From Streptomyces sp. YIM 130001 (GTDB lineage: Bacteria; Actinomycetota; Actinomycetes; Streptomycetales; Streptomycetaceae), in contig NZ_KZ984574.1 of assembly GCF_003574445.1 (NCBI RefSeq), positions 1-64,000 of the forward strand: 64,000 nt of DNA. The letters are read 5' to 3'. Shown here piece by piece: positions 15,936 to 24,683 of this stretch. Positions within the stretch are counted from its first letter, which is position 1. Every line of letters begins with the position of its first letter. The notes under the pieces were generated by a model. The model was not told the origin of the DNA and searched no databases. It was given only the letters and a program-made list of their open reading frames with translations. The position numbers were made by a program, and so were the translations under genes.

Positions 15936-17183
15936 CTACTGAGGCAGAGTGACACGCATCACGAGCCCACCCCCCTCGCGCGGCTCCGCGATGATACGGC
16001 CGCCGTGGGCCCTGGCGACGGACCGGGCGATCGAAAGCCCGAGTCCTACGCCCTTGTCACTGCCTGTCCGCTCCGTACGCAGGCGCCGGAACGGCTCAAA
16101 AAGATTGTCGATCTCGTACGCCGGCACCATCGGTCCGGTGTTCGTGACCACGAGGACCGCCTGACCGTGCTCCACGGCGGTGGTGACCTCGGTCCAGCCG
16201 TCCTCGGCGACGTTGTACCGGACGGCGTTCTGCACGAGGTTCAGGGCGATGCGCTCGAGCAGTACGCCGTTGCCCTGGACGACCGCGGGCTCGCGCTCGC
16301 CGCGGATCTCGACGCCCTTCTCGACAGCCTCGATGCGGACCTGGTCGACGGCGCGCGAGGCGACCTCGGCGAGGTCCACGGGCTTGCGCTCCACGATCTG
16401 GTTGTCGCTGCGGGCCAGCAGCAGGAGGCCCTCCACCAGCTGCTCACTGCGTTCGTTGGTGGCCAGGAGCGTCTTGCCGAGCTGCTGGAGCTCCGGTGGC
16501 GCGCCCGGGTCGGAGAGCTGCACCTCGAGCAGGGTGCGGTTGATCGCGAGCGGCGTACGGAGTTCGTGCGAGGCGTTCGCGACGAAGCGCTGCTGGGTGT
16601 TGAAGGCCCGCTCGAGCCGCTCCAGCATCTCGTCGAAGGTGTCCGAGAGCTCCTTCAACTCGTCGTCCGGGCCGTCCAGTTCGATCCGCCGGGACAGATC
16701 GGATCCGGCCACCTGGCGGGCGGTACGGGTGATCCGGCCCAGCGGCGACAGGACACGGCCGGCCATCGCGTACCCGAAGGCGAAGGCGATGACGCTCAGG
16801 CCCAGAAGCGCGAGGAGGGCGCGGCTGAGGAGGTCGTCGAGGGCCTTCTGGCGCTGGTTGTCCATACAGACGCGCATCGCGTTGTTGAACGCTTCGGGGC
16901 TGGTGAACTTGCGTCCGGCCAGCGCCGGGCAGTTGTTGCTCTCGATCGAGAAATCGCCACTGACCGGGTGGATCGGGAGCTCGTTGCCGTCCCGCACCGC
17001 CTGGGCCGCCAGCAGATAGATGATCGCGAGCAGCACGATCCCGGCGATCAGGAACATGCCGCCGTACAGCAGCGTGAGCCTTATACGGATGGTCGGGCGC
17101 AGCCACGGGAACGGCAGTTCCGTGTGCCTCGGGTCCCAGGTGGGCTTGGGAGGCGCCGTGGGGGGAGGCGGAGTCGCAGCCAT
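15936..17183 (-). CDS. cutS: CutS sensor histidine kinase
   Basis: Membrane sensor kinase of 415 aa, partner of CutR. Layout: proline-rich cytoplasmic start, membrane helix about 35-60, extracellular sensor loop about 61-116, second helix about 120-142, HAMP, HisKA with ASHELRTPLA (His206), and an HATPase domain (QNAVRYN; GVGLGLSIARSVA). The sensor loop carries just two cysteines, Cys85 and Cys106. Published work on Streptomyces CutRS, as I recall, links such a conserved pair to sensing disulfide state outside the cell during envelope stress. The ATG lies seven bases after the cutR stop. Confidence 0.92.
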   Translation of the reverse strand: MAATPPPPTAPPKPTWDPRHTELPFPWLRPTIRIRLTLLYGGMFLIAGIVLLAIIYLLAAQAVRDGNELPIHPVSGDFSIESNNCPALAGRKFTSPEAFNNAMRVCMDNQRQKALDDLLSRALLALLGLSVIAFAFGYAMAGRVLSPLGRITRTARQVAGSDLSRRIELDGPDDELKELSDTFDEMLERLERAFNTQQRFVANASHELRTPLAINRTLLEVQLSDPGAPPELQQLGKTLLATNERSEQLVEGLLLLARSDNQIVERKPVDLAEVASRAVDQVRIEAVEKGVEIRGEREPAVVQGNGVLLERIALNLVQNAVRYNVAEDGWTEVTTAVEHGQAVLVVTNTGPMVPAYEIDNLFEPFRRLRTERTGSDKGVGLGLSIARSVARAHGGRIIAEPREGGGLVMRVTLPQ

Positions 17184-17190
17184 GGAGGAA

Positions 17191-17844
17191 TCAGATCCGG
17201 TATCCGGAGCCGGGGACAGTGACGATCACGGCCGGCTCGCCGAGCTTGCGGCGCAGGGTCATGACGGTGACCCGGACCACGTTGGTGAACGGGTCCGTGT
17301 TCTCGTCCCAGGCCTTCTCGAGGAGCTGCTCGGCGGAGACGACGGCGCCCTCGCTGCGCATCAGCACCTCGAGGACGGCGAACTCCTTGGGGGCGAGCTG
17401 AATCTCCGCACCGTCCCGGAACACCTCGCGGCGGTTCGGATCGAGCTTGATGCCGGAGCGCTCGAGGACCGGCGGCAGAGCCACGGTGGTGCGCCGGCCG
17501 AGGGCGCGCACGCGCGCGGTGAGCTCGGTGAACGCGAAGGGCTTCGGGAGATAGTCGTCGGCGCCGAGCTCCAGGCCCTCCACACGGTCACTGACGTCCC
17601 CGGACGCGGTGAGCATCAGCACGCGCGTGGGCATGCCGAGCTCGACGATCCGGCGGCAGACGTCGTCGCCGTGCACGAGCGGGAGGTCCCGGTCGAGCAC
17701 CACGACGTCGTAGTCGTTGACCCCGATGCGCTCCAGGGCCGCCGATCCGTCGTACACGACGTCGACGGCCATGGCCTCCCGGCGCAGTCCGGTGGCCACC
17801 GCATCGGCGAGCAGCTGCTCGTCCTCGACGACGAGTACGCGCAC
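17191..17844 (-). CDS. cutR: CutR response regulator
   Basis: OmpR-family regulator of 217 aa: acidic pocket Glu7-Asp8, phospho-acceptor Asp51 (VVVLDRDLP), conserved Lys in LPKPFAF, and a winged helix ending VTVPGSGYRI. It acts with CutS, seven bases downstream. The GTG start at 17844 has GGAAGGA seven bases upstream. A GTAA-N7-GTAA direct repeat about 80 bases before the start is a candidate autoregulatory site. Known work ties CutRS to secretion stress and antibiotic production. Confidence 0.92.
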   Translation of the reverse strand: MRVLVVEDEQLLADAVATGLRREAMAVDVVYDGSAALERIGVNDYDVVVLDRDLPLVHGDDVCRRIVELGMPTRVLMLTASGDVSDRVEGLELGADDYLPKPFAFTELTARVRALGRRTTVALPPVLERSGIKLDPNRREVFRDGAEIQLAPKEFAVLEVLMRSEGAVVSAEQLLEKAWDENTDPFTNVVRVTVMTLRRKLGEPAVIVTVPGSGYRI

Positions 17845-17921
17845 GTCGCAGTCCTTCCTACGGGCGCCGATGGACGCCGTCCGGTCACGGGGTGTGGGGC
17901 TCCATCCTGCCCCTTTCGGCC

Positions 17922-17936
17922 GTAAACCGGCTGTAA
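17922..17936. promoter_or_regulatory. direct repeat GTAA-N7-GTAA upstream of cutR
   Basis: Two GTAA half-sites spaced 11 bases start to start, the usual spacing for OmpR-family dimers, lie about 80 bases upstream of cutR. A CutR site is inference. The rest of the 378-base gap 17845-18222 shows nothing else I can name. Confidence 0.4.
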
Positions 17937-18222
17937 GAGGCACTCCCAGCCAGTCCGGAGCGCTCGGATTCGGTCCCCTGGAACGGGAATTCGGCGATTG
18001 CGCCTCGGGTTGAGGTTTCTGCCGGAGACACCATGGGGAGGACGACTGCACACCCGCGCGATCACGCTTTGCATGTGGCACGCCACGAATCGTCCACGCG
18101 CCTCACCGCCCCCGTGGTGGAGGTGCCCCCGGAGTCGGGAGTGGATGGTGGGAGCCGTGATCGCCCCTTCCCGAGGCACACCCCCGTGCCGACGACCCAC
18201 GACCACGACGAGGGGGCGCACC

Positions 18223-18384
18223 ATGGACGCATTCACCGCAGGGCTCCTGCAACGCATAAAGGCCACCGAGTCCGACCTCACCCAGGCCCGTGAGGACGGT
18301 GACGACTTCCTCGCCGAAGTCGAGCAGGCCGAGCTGGACGATCTCCACCGCCTCGCCGCCGAGCACGGCGTGCAGGTCGCCTGA
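18223..18384 (+). CDS. small conserved acidic protein (53 aa)
   Basis: A 53-aa protein, MDAFTAGLLQRIKATESDL onwards, predicted to be almost entirely helical and amphipathic with many Asp and Glu residues. The ATG at 18223 has AGGGGG six bases upstream and a very strong terminator follows the stop, so it looks like a real monocistronic gene. I know of similar short Streptomyces proteins but no function. No membrane segment or metal site is visible. Confidence 0.75.
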   Translation: MDAFTAGLLQRIKATESDLTQAREDGDDFLAEVEQAELDDLHRLAAEHGVQVA

Positions 18385-18391
18385 GCCGTAC

Positions 18392-18445
18392 GCACGAGAG
18401 CCCCGGTCGCCCCCTTCCTGAAGGGGGCGACCGGGGCTCTCGTGC
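18392..18445. terminator. 26-bp perfect stem, bidirectional terminator
   Basis: Arms 18392-18417 and 18420-18445 pair perfectly. It separates the small 53-aa gene from the convergent inositol-monophosphatase-like gene. Confidence 0.9.
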
Positions 18446-18459
18446 GTGGCGAGCGATGC

Positions 18460-19260
18460 TCAGTCGTGCCAGGCCCCGAGCGCGTCGAGGCGGCTCTGCA
18501 GGTCCTCGAAGAGCACGGGCGGTGCGGCCAGCAGCAGATCGCCGGAGCCGGGCTCGCCGGGGCGCCCGCCGACGAGTGCGCCCGCCTCGCGCGCGATCAG
18601 CTCCCCGGCCGCGAGGTCCCAGGGGTTCAGACCGCGCTCGTAGTACGCGTCGAGCCGGCCCGCGGCGACGTCGCACAGGTCGATCGCGGCGGAACCGCCC
18701 CGGCGGATGTCGCGCACCTCGGGGATCAGCTGCCGTACGACCTCGGCCTGCCGGAGCCGGCGCTCGGCCAGATATCCGAAGCCGGTGCCGAGCAGGGTCT
18801 GCCCGAGGTCCGGGGCCGGGCGCACCCGCAGCTGCCGGTCGCCGAGGTGGGCGCCGCCGCCGAGGACGGCGTGGAAGGTCTCGCGCTGCACCGGGGCGTA
18901 GACCACGCCGGCGAGGGTCACGCCGTCCTTGCGGGCCGCGATGGACACGGCCCAGGCAGGTCGGCCGTAGAGGTAGTTGACCGTGCCGTCGATCGGGTCG
19001 ATGACCCACTCGACGCCGCTGGTGCCCGGCTCGCTCGCGCCCTCCTCGCCGAGGAATCCGTCGTCGGGACGCCGCTCCGCGAGGAAGCCGGTGATCATCT
19101 TCTCGGAGGCGAGGTCCATCTCCGTGACGACGTCCACGGCGCTCGTCTTGGTCGCGGCGACGCCGAGGTCCGCGGGGCGCGCATCACGCACGAAGTCGCC
19201 TGCCCGGTGGGCGGCCTCCGTCGCGAGCGCCCGGAGTTCGTCCTTCAACTGGTCGGTCAC
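18460..19260 (-). CDS. inositol monophosphatase family protein
   Basis: Mg2+/Li+-sensitive phosphatase family enzyme of 266 aa. Motifs for metal and phosphate binding are intact: FLGEEG (about 70), WVIDPIDGTVNY (about 86-97) and NPWDLAAGELIAREAG (about 212-227). The substrate could be inositol-1-phosphate, histidinol phosphate or a nucleotide; sequence alone does not decide. The GTG start has AAGGA nine bases before it, formed around the ferrochelatase stop, so the two genes are in one transcript. Confidence 0.9.
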   Translation of the reverse strand: MTDQLKDELRALATEAAHRAGDFVRDARPADLGVAATKTSAVDVVTEMDLASEKMITGFLAERRPDDGFLGEEGASEPGTSGVEWVIDPIDGTVNYLYGRPAWAVSIAARKDGVTLAGVVYAPVQRETFHAVLGGGAHLGDRQLRVRPAPDLGQTLLGTGFGYLAERRLRQAEVVRQLIPEVRDIRRGGSAAIDLCDVAAGRLDAYYERGLNPWDLAAGELIAREAGALVGGRPGEPGSGDLLLAAPPVLFEDLQSRLDALGAWHD

Positions 19261-19269
19261 GGTGCGTCC

Positions 19270-20397
19270 TTACGCGTAGGGGCTGTCGGCGCCCGCGGCG
19301 GCGGGACGGGGGCTCCTGGCCGGGCAGCAGCCGACCGGGCACAGGTCGTGGCCGGGCGCGAGCGCGCCGAGTGCGCACCGCTCGGGCGCTGCGCCGCGCT
19401 CCGTGGCGGCGCGCTCCACGACCAGGTCGCGGACGGCCCCGGCGAAGCGCGGATCGGCGCCCACCGTGGCCGAGCGGGTCACCGGAAGGCCGAGTTCCGC
19501 GGCCTTGGCGGTGGCTTCCGTGTCGAGGTCGTAGAGGACCTCCATGTGGTCCGAGACGAAACCGATCGGCACCATGACGACCGCCGGGACACCGGCCGCG
19601 TGCTGCTCCTCGAGGTGATCGCAGATGTCGGGTTCGAGCCACGGGATGTGCGGGGCGCCGGAGCGCGACTGGTAGACGAGGTTCCAGGGGTGGTCGATGC
19701 CCGTCTCCGTGCGGACGGTGTCCGCGATCACCCGGGCCACGTCCAGGTGCTGGCGTACGTACGCGCCGCCGTCTCCGTGGTCCTCGACCGGGCCCGAGGT
19801 GTCGGCCGCCGCGGTCGGGATGGAGTGGGTGGTGAAGGCGAGGTGCGCTCCCGCGCGGACGTCCTCGGGGAGGGCGTCGAGCGCGTTGAGCACGCCCTCG
19901 ATCATCGGGGCGATGAATCCCGGGTGGTTGAAGTAGTGCCGCAGCTTGTGGACGCGGGGCAGCTCGATGCCTTCCGCTTCCAGCGTCGCGAGTGCGTCGG
20001 CGAGATTCTCCCGGTACTGACGACAGCCTGAGTACGAGGCGTACGCACTGGTGGCGAGGGTGAGGACGCGACGGTGACCGTCGGCAGCGATCTCGCGGAG
20101 GGTGTCTGTCAGATACGGCGCCCAGTTCCGGTTGCCCCAGTAGACGGGCAGTTCGAGCCCGTGCTCGACGAAGTCCTTGCGGAGGGCGTCGAGCAGTGCG
20201 CGGTTCTGTTCGTTGATCGGGCTCACGCCGCCGAACAGGAAGTAGTGCTGCCCCACCTCCTTGAGCCGCTCCTTGGGGATACCGCGGCCGCGCGTGACGT
20301 TCTCCAGGAACGGGACCACGTCGTCGGGCCCTTCCGGTCCTCCGAAGGAGAGCAGCAGCAGGGCGTCGTAAGGGGTGGAATCGAGCACGTCTGGCAT
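19270..20397 (-). CDS. hemH: ferrochelatase (coproporphyrin type) with C-terminal iron-sulfur motif
   Basis: Enzyme of 375 aa that inserts Fe2+ into the porphyrin in haem synthesis; in actinobacteria the substrate is coproporphyrin III (also named CpfC). It shows LLLSFGGPEGPDDV, the metal-site His in FTTHSIP and Glu in the SDHMEVLYDLD region. A C-terminal cluster of four cysteines (CALGALAPGHDLCPVGCCP, about residues 343-361) is the likely [2Fe-2S] ligand region typical of actinobacterial ferrochelatases. The ATG at 20397 has an AGGATCGAGG upstream. It is followed by the phosphatase gene and diverges from an MFS transporter. Confidence 0.93.
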   Translation of the reverse strand: MPDVLDSTPYDALLLLSFGGPEGPDDVVPFLENVTRGRGIPKERLKEVGQHYFLFGGVSPINEQNRALLDALRKDFVEHGLELPVYWGNRNWAPYLTDTLREIAADGHRRVLTLATSAYASYSGCRQYRENLADALATLEAEGIELPRVHKLRHYFNHPGFIAPMIEGVLNALDALPEDVRAGAHLAFTTHSIPTAAADTSGPVEDHGDGGAYVRQHLDVARVIADTVRTETGIDHPWNLVYQSRSGAPHIPWLEPDICDHLEEQHAAGVPAVVMVPIGFVSDHMEVLYDLDTEATAKAAELGLPVTRSATVGADPRFAGAVRDLVVERAATERGAAPERCALGALAPGHDLCPVGCCPARSPRPAAAGADSPYA

Positions 20398-20502
20398 GCC
20401 TCGATCCTGCCACCCGCTCCGAGCGCACCGAAAACCGGCAGACGCCCACCGCGGGCGCGCGTAAGCTGTATGAGCCGTCCATACGCCTTACCGGAGCCGT
20501 AC

Positions 20503-21753
20503 TTGCCCAGCCCCTACCGTGCCGTTTTCGCGGCCCCAGGCACCCGCGCCTTCTCCGCCGCGGGACTCATCGGCCGACTGCCGCTGGCCATGATGGGCAT
20601 CGGTGTCGTGACGATGGTGTCGCAGCTCACGGGGCGTTACGGCCTCGCGGGTGCGCTCTCCGCGACGCTGGCGCTGTCGGCCGCGCTGTGCGGTCCGCAG
20701 ATCTCCCGTCTGGTCGACCTGTTCGGACAGCGGCGCGTGCTGCGGCCGGCCATGTCGGTCTCCCTGCTCGGTGCGGCCGGCCTGCTCCTGTCGGCTCGGT
20801 ACGGACTCGCGGACTGGACCCTGTTCGTCGCCGCCGTCCTGGTCGGCTGCGTGCCCAGCCTCGGCTCGATGATCAGGTCGCGCTGGGCGGCTCTGTACGG
20901 AACGCGGCCGCGGCTCCTGCACACCGCGTACTCCTTCGAGTCCGTCGTCGACGAGGTCTGCTTCATCTTCGGCCCGATCATCTCGATCGGACTCTCCACC
21001 ACCTGGTTCCCGGAGGCCGGGCCGTTGCTCGCCTCGCTGTTCCTGGCGACCGGCGTCTTCTGGCTCACCTCGCAGCGGGCCACCGAGCCGGTGCCGCATC
21101 CGCGCGCGCAGCACGCCGGCGGAACAGCGCTGCGCTCCAAGGGACTCCAGGTCCTGGCGCTGGCCTTCGTGGCGACGGGGACGATCTTCGGCTCCATCGA
21201 CGTGGTGACCGTGGCGTACGCCGCGGAGCAGGGCCACAAGGCGGCGGCCAGCCTGGTGCTCGCCGTGTACGCCCTCGGCTCCTGCACGGCCGCGGTCGTC
21301 TTCGGCATGCTGCACCTCAAGGGGGCGCCGGCGAAACGGTGGCTCCTGGGGGTGTGCGCGATGGCCGTGAGTATGATCCCGCTGCAACTGGTCGGGAGCC
21401 TTCCTCTCCTGGCCGTGGCGCTCTTCGTCGCGGGTCTGGCCATCGCACCGACGATGGTCACCACCATGGCCCTCGTCGAGCAGCACGTACCACGCGCGAA
21501 ACTGACCGAGGGCATGACCTGGGTGAGCACCGGGCTCGCCGTCGGCGTCGCGCTCGGCTCATCCGCCGGCGGCATGGTGATCGACGCCGCCGGAGCGGAC
21601 GCCGGGTACGGGGTACCGGCCGTCGCCGGAGCCGTCGCGGCCGTGGTCGGCTTCCTCGGGTACCACCGGCTGAACCGGCCGGTGCCGCAGCGGGGAGGGG
21701 CGCATGAGCACGACAGCACGCGGCACGAAAGCATCGCGGAGCCCATGGCGTAA
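20503..21753 (+). CDS. MFS transporter
   Basis: Major-facilitator protein of 416 aa with 12 predicted membrane segments; MFS-type loops are seen near SRLVDLFGQRRVLRP. The substrate is unknown. I prefer the TTG at 20503, six bases after GGAG, giving MPSPYRAVFAAPG; an ATG at 20470 would add 11 residues but has no ribosome binding site and lies next to a TAAGCT -10-like element. The last 50 bases overlap the start of the FAD oxidase gene, an unusually long same-strand overlap that argues for tight coupling. Confidence 0.85.
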   Translation: MPSPYRAVFAAPGTRAFSAAGLIGRLPLAMMGIGVVTMVSQLTGRYGLAGALSATLALSAALCGPQISRLVDLFGQRRVLRPAMSVSLLGAAGLLLSARYGLADWTLFVAAVLVGCVPSLGSMIRSRWAALYGTRPRLLHTAYSFESVVDEVCFIFGPIISIGLSTTWFPEAGPLLASLFLATGVFWLTSQRATEPVPHPRAQHAGGTALRSKGLQVLALAFVATGTIFGSIDVVTVAYAAEQGHKAAASLVLAVYALGSCTAAVVFGMLHLKGAPAKRWLLGVCAMAVSMIPLQLVGSLPLLAVALFVAGLAIAPTMVTTMALVEQHVPRAKLTEGMTWVSTGLAVGVALGSSAGGMVIDAAGADAGYGVPAVAGAVAAVVGFLGYHRLNRPVPQRGGAHEHDSTRHESIAEPMA

Positions 21754-23032
21754 CTGGGCGGGCAACGTCACCTCGCGGCCCGTGCGGGAGGTGTCCCCCG
21801 CCTCGGTGGACGAGTTGAGCGCCGCGCTCAGTTCGGCCGCCGCGGACGGCCTGCGGGTGAAGCCGGTCGGCACCGGGCACTCCTTCACCTCCGCGGCCGC
21901 GACCGACGGCGTACTGATCCGGCCCGATCTGCTCACCGGCATCCGGTCCCTGGACCGCGAGGCGGGCACGGTCACCGTGGAGGCCGGCACTCCGCTGAAG
22001 CGGCTCAACCGGGCGTTGGCCAGAGAGGGCCTGTCGCTGGCCAACATGGGCGACATCATGGAGCAGACGGTGGCCGGCGCCACCAGCACCGGAACGCACG
22101 GCACCGGCCGCGAATCCGCTTCCATATCCGCCCAGACAACCGCCCTCGAGCTGGTCACCGCGGACGGCACAGTCCTCACCTGCTCGGCGACCGAGAACCC
22201 GGACGTCTTCGCGGCGGCCCGGATCGGACTCGGCGCCCTGGGGGTGATCACGGCCCTGACCTTCGCGGTGGAGCCCGAGTTCCTGCTGTCCGCCCGCGAG
22301 GAGCCGATGAGCTTCGAGAGGGTCATGAGCGAGTTCGATCAGCACGTGGCCGAGAACGAGCACTTCGAGTTCTACTGGTTCCCGCACACCGGGAACTGCA
22401 ACACCAAGCGCAACAACCGCAGCGCGGGGCCCAAGGCCCCGGTGAGCCCGCTCGCCGGCTGGTTCGAGGACGAGTTCCTCTCCAACGGCCTCTTCCAGGC
22501 GGTCAATTCCCTGGGCCGTACGGTGCCGGCGACGATCCCGACGCTCGCCAAGATCTCCAGCAGTGCGCTCTCCGCCCGCACCTACACGGACATTCCCTAC
22601 AAGGTCTTCACAAGTCCGCGCCGGGTCCGCTTCATGGAGATGGAGTACGCCGTTCCGCGGGAGGCCCTGGTGCCGACCCTGCGGGAACTGCGCTCCATGG
22701 TCGAGCGGTCAGGGCTACGCGTCAGCTTCCCGGTCGAGGTACGCACCGCGCCCGCGGACGACATCGCGCTGTCCACCGCATCCGGCCGGGAGACCGCGTA
22801 CATCGCGGTGCACATGTACCGGGGCACGCCGTACCAGTCCTACTTCACCGCGGCAGAGCGCCTGTTCACCGAGGCGGGCGGGCGGCCCCACTGGGGAAAG
22901 GTGCACACCCGGGACGCGGAGTACCTGGCCTCGGTCTATCCGCGCTTCGAGGAGTTCACCGCGGTGCGCGACCGTCTCGACCCGGACCGCCGGTTCGCCA
23001 ACGCATACCTGCGGCGCGTCCTCGGCGACTGA
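21704..23032 (+). CDS. FAD-linked oxidase (aldonolactone/alditol oxidase type)
   Basis: Protein of 442 aa in the VAO/PCMH flavoprotein family with an ALO C-terminal domain, like D-arabinono-1,4-lactone oxidase or alditol oxidase. The FAD domain shows GTGHSFT (about 57-63), whose His is the usual covalent FAD attachment residue, and AGATSTGTHGTGRES. The C-terminus has HWGKVHT and DPDRRFANAYLRRVLG, typical of the ALO domain. It oxidises a sugar alcohol or lactone and releases hydrogen peroxide. The ATG has GGGAGGGG upstream, inside the MFS gene, suggesting that the transporter supplies its substrate. Confidence 0.88.
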   Translation: MSTTARGTKASRSPWRNWAGNVTSRPVREVSPASVDELSAALSSAAADGLRVKPVGTGHSFTSAAATDGVLIRPDLLTGIRSLDREAGTVTVEAGTPLKRLNRALAREGLSLANMGDIMEQTVAGATSTGTHGTGRESASISAQTTALELVTADGTVLTCSATENPDVFAAARIGLGALGVITALTFAVEPEFLLSAREEPMSFERVMSEFDQHVAENEHFEFYWFPHTGNCNTKRNNRSAGPKAPVSPLAGWFEDEFLSNGLFQAVNSLGRTVPATIPTLAKISSSALSARTYTDIPYKVFTSPRRVRFMEMEYAVPREALVPTLRELRSMVERSGLRVSFPVEVRTAPADDIALSTASGRETAYIAVHMYRGTPYQSYFTAAERLFTEAGGRPHWGKVHTRDAEYLASVYPRFEEFTAVRDRLDPDRRFANAYLRRVLGD

Positions 23033-23057
23033 TCGCCGGGGACGCGCCGCGGGCTAC

Positions 23058-24221
23058 TCACTCGGCGGCCGGGCTCTCCACACCGCGCTCCCGGAAGTCG
23101 CCGTTGCCGTCGCTGTCCTCGTCGGCATCGGCACTCCCGGTGGGCGTGGGGGTCGGCGTCGGGGTGGGCGTGGTGGTGGGCTTCTCGGGTGCCTCGGAGG
23201 CGCCGTCGGAGTCCTCGGTCCGGTCGCTGCCGTCCTGGCTCTGTCCGGTACCGGTGTCCGGAGTGGTCTGCGAGACGTCCGGCTCCTGACTGCCGGTCCC
23301 GTCGGACTCACTGCTGGACGGGCCCGTGGACGATTCCGGCGTGGGCGTCGGCGCGGGGTCGGAACCGGAGGAACTGCCGCCGGTCAGTTGCCCGATCGTC
23401 GGCCGGTCACCCCCGCTGAAGCTCTCCCCCGACACCATCTCGTACGTCGTGATGCCGGCCATCGTGACGCCGAAGACGATGGCCGCACCCAGCAGCGGCC
23501 GCTTCCAGCTGCGCACCCGCTTGCCCTGGACTCCGGAGTCCCGGTACTCGGCCGATTCCTCGCCCGGCTTCCCGTGCCCCGCCGAGGGGACGAAGCCACC
23601 GGAGCCCCCGGCCCCGCCGGCCGAACGCAGCAGCATCGTCTCCTCGGCGCGCGGCATCATCTGCGTGGCGTCGTCGGGACGCTGCTGCGGGGTGACCGCA
23701 CGCAGCAGGGTGGTCTCGTCGGCCGCCTCGGGTGCGGTGCCGCGCACCGTCCCGAGCAGCTGCGTCCGGTCCGCCTCGGCGCCCGGCCTCGTGACCTGGG
23801 GCAGCACGGTGGTGGCGTCCGGTGCAGCAGCTGAGCGGCCGGCGTGGTGCGCGCCCCCGGCGTCGACGACGGGCAGCATCGCGGTCGCCTCCGCCTCCCC
23901 CGCGGCGGCGCCCGACCGGAAGGTCCGCGGCACCAGGCTTCCGTCCTCGGTGAGCGGCACCTGTCGCCCCACGGGCTTCGCGCGCTCGGCCGCCTTCCGT
24001 GCCTGCTCACCGGTGCGGGAGAAGAGGTGCTGGAAGACGGGCCCCCCGCAGGTGGCCACCACGCTGATCACACCCGCACCGAGGATCGTGCCGTAGACAC
24101 CGAAGCTGGAGGCGAGTTTCGCGGCCATCACGGCCGCCACCGCACTGCCTGCCACCTGCGGCAGGCTCAGCTCGATGCGCTTCTTCCTGTGTTCCTCACC
24201 GGTCCCCGACTGCTCGGCCAT
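23058..24221 (-). CDS. membrane protein with repeated Thr-hydrophobic motifs and Pro/Thr tail
   Basis: Protein of 387 aa of unknown function. Two membrane helices near residues 20-65 precede a cytoplasmic stretch of about 170 residues, a third helix (LLGAAIVFGVTMAGITTYEM) and a Ser/Thr/Pro-rich tail with a (PT)n run. The cytoplasmic stretch has six related sequences: EATAMLP, ATTVLPQ, DRTQLLG, ETTLLRA, DATQMMP and EETMLLR. Each is a Thr after acidic residues and before a hydrophobic pair, reminiscent of PknB-type phosphorylation or FHA-binding sites. The ATG at 24221 follows AAGGGACGGGA. It lies back to back with sepH and tail to tail with the FAD oxidase. Confidence 0.8.
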   Translation of the reverse strand: MAEQSGTGEEHRKKRIELSLPQVAGSAVAAVMAAKLASSFGVYGTILGAGVISVVATCGGPVFQHLFSRTGEQARKAAERAKPVGRQVPLTEDGSLVPRTFRSGAAAGEAEATAMLPVVDAGGAHHAGRSAAAPDATTVLPQVTRPGAEADRTQLLGTVRGTAPEAADETTLLRAVTPQQRPDDATQMMPRAEETMLLRSAGGAGGSGGFVPSAGHGKPGEESAEYRDSGVQGKRVRSWKRPLLGAAIVFGVTMAGITTYEMVSGESFSGGDRPTIGQLTGGSSSGSDPAPTPTPESSTGPSSSESDGTGSQEPDVSQTTPDTGTGQSQDGSDRTEDSDGASEAPEKPTTTPTPTPTPTPTGSADADEDSDGNGDFRERGVESPAAE

Positions 24222-24321
24222 TCCCGTCCCTTGATCGCCAACTCGCCTAGCTGTACACACTTGGGACATTTGGGCGAAGCGATTAGTTCCGTTTCTGCGG
24301 ATTCTGTGAAGCAGAACACCT

Positions 24322-24335
24322 TCACCCGCGGGTGA
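24322..24335. promoter_or_regulatory. 14-bp perfect palindrome in the sepH upstream gap
   Basis: TCACCCGCGGGTGA lies about 100 bases upstream of the divergent membrane-protein gene. Its perfect symmetry in a 460-base gene-free gap (24222-24683) makes it an operator candidate; no regulator is known to me for this sequence. Confidence 0.4.
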
Positions 24336-24499
24336 TTTGTGATCTTCGAGCGCCAACTCCCTTGCCGGGGGACAAGTTCGGCGGCGCGGCGGCCCACCCG
24401 CATGGCCCGAATGGAGTACTGTTGCGAGCCCTGGGTCCGGTCTCCAGCCTGGGTGCCCAAGGGTCAATCGCGGCTCTTCGGGAGGGGGTTCGCTGCACG

Positions 24500-24519
24500 G
24501 AGTGACCAACTGGTCACTC
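24500..24519. promoter_or_regulatory. BldD-like inverted repeat upstream of sepH
   Basis: GAGTGACCA-AC-TGGTCACTC is a perfect 9-bp inverted repeat containing AGTGA...TCACT, close to the BldD consensus AGTGA(N)TCACC. It lies 165 bases before the sepH start. TetR-type regulators also use such dyads, so the assignment is inference. Confidence 0.5.
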
Positions 24520-24683
24520 AGAGTTGCGAATAGGTCACCGTGCCATAACGGCGCTCCAGGGCCCGAGCCCGACACGCCGGGCAACTCGGCAAGGTAGTGG
24601 CAGGCTGCACCCGGGCAGGCCACACTCGACTAGCGGAAGCAGCGACGCACGTGACGTCGGCAGGCACCACCCGGGAGGTCCCC

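Noticed and set aside
24301..24330. TGTGAA...TTCAC resembling a third Rex site upstream of the threonine-motif membrane gene
   Set aside because: The half-sites are 10 bases apart rather than 4, so the spacing does not fit Rex.
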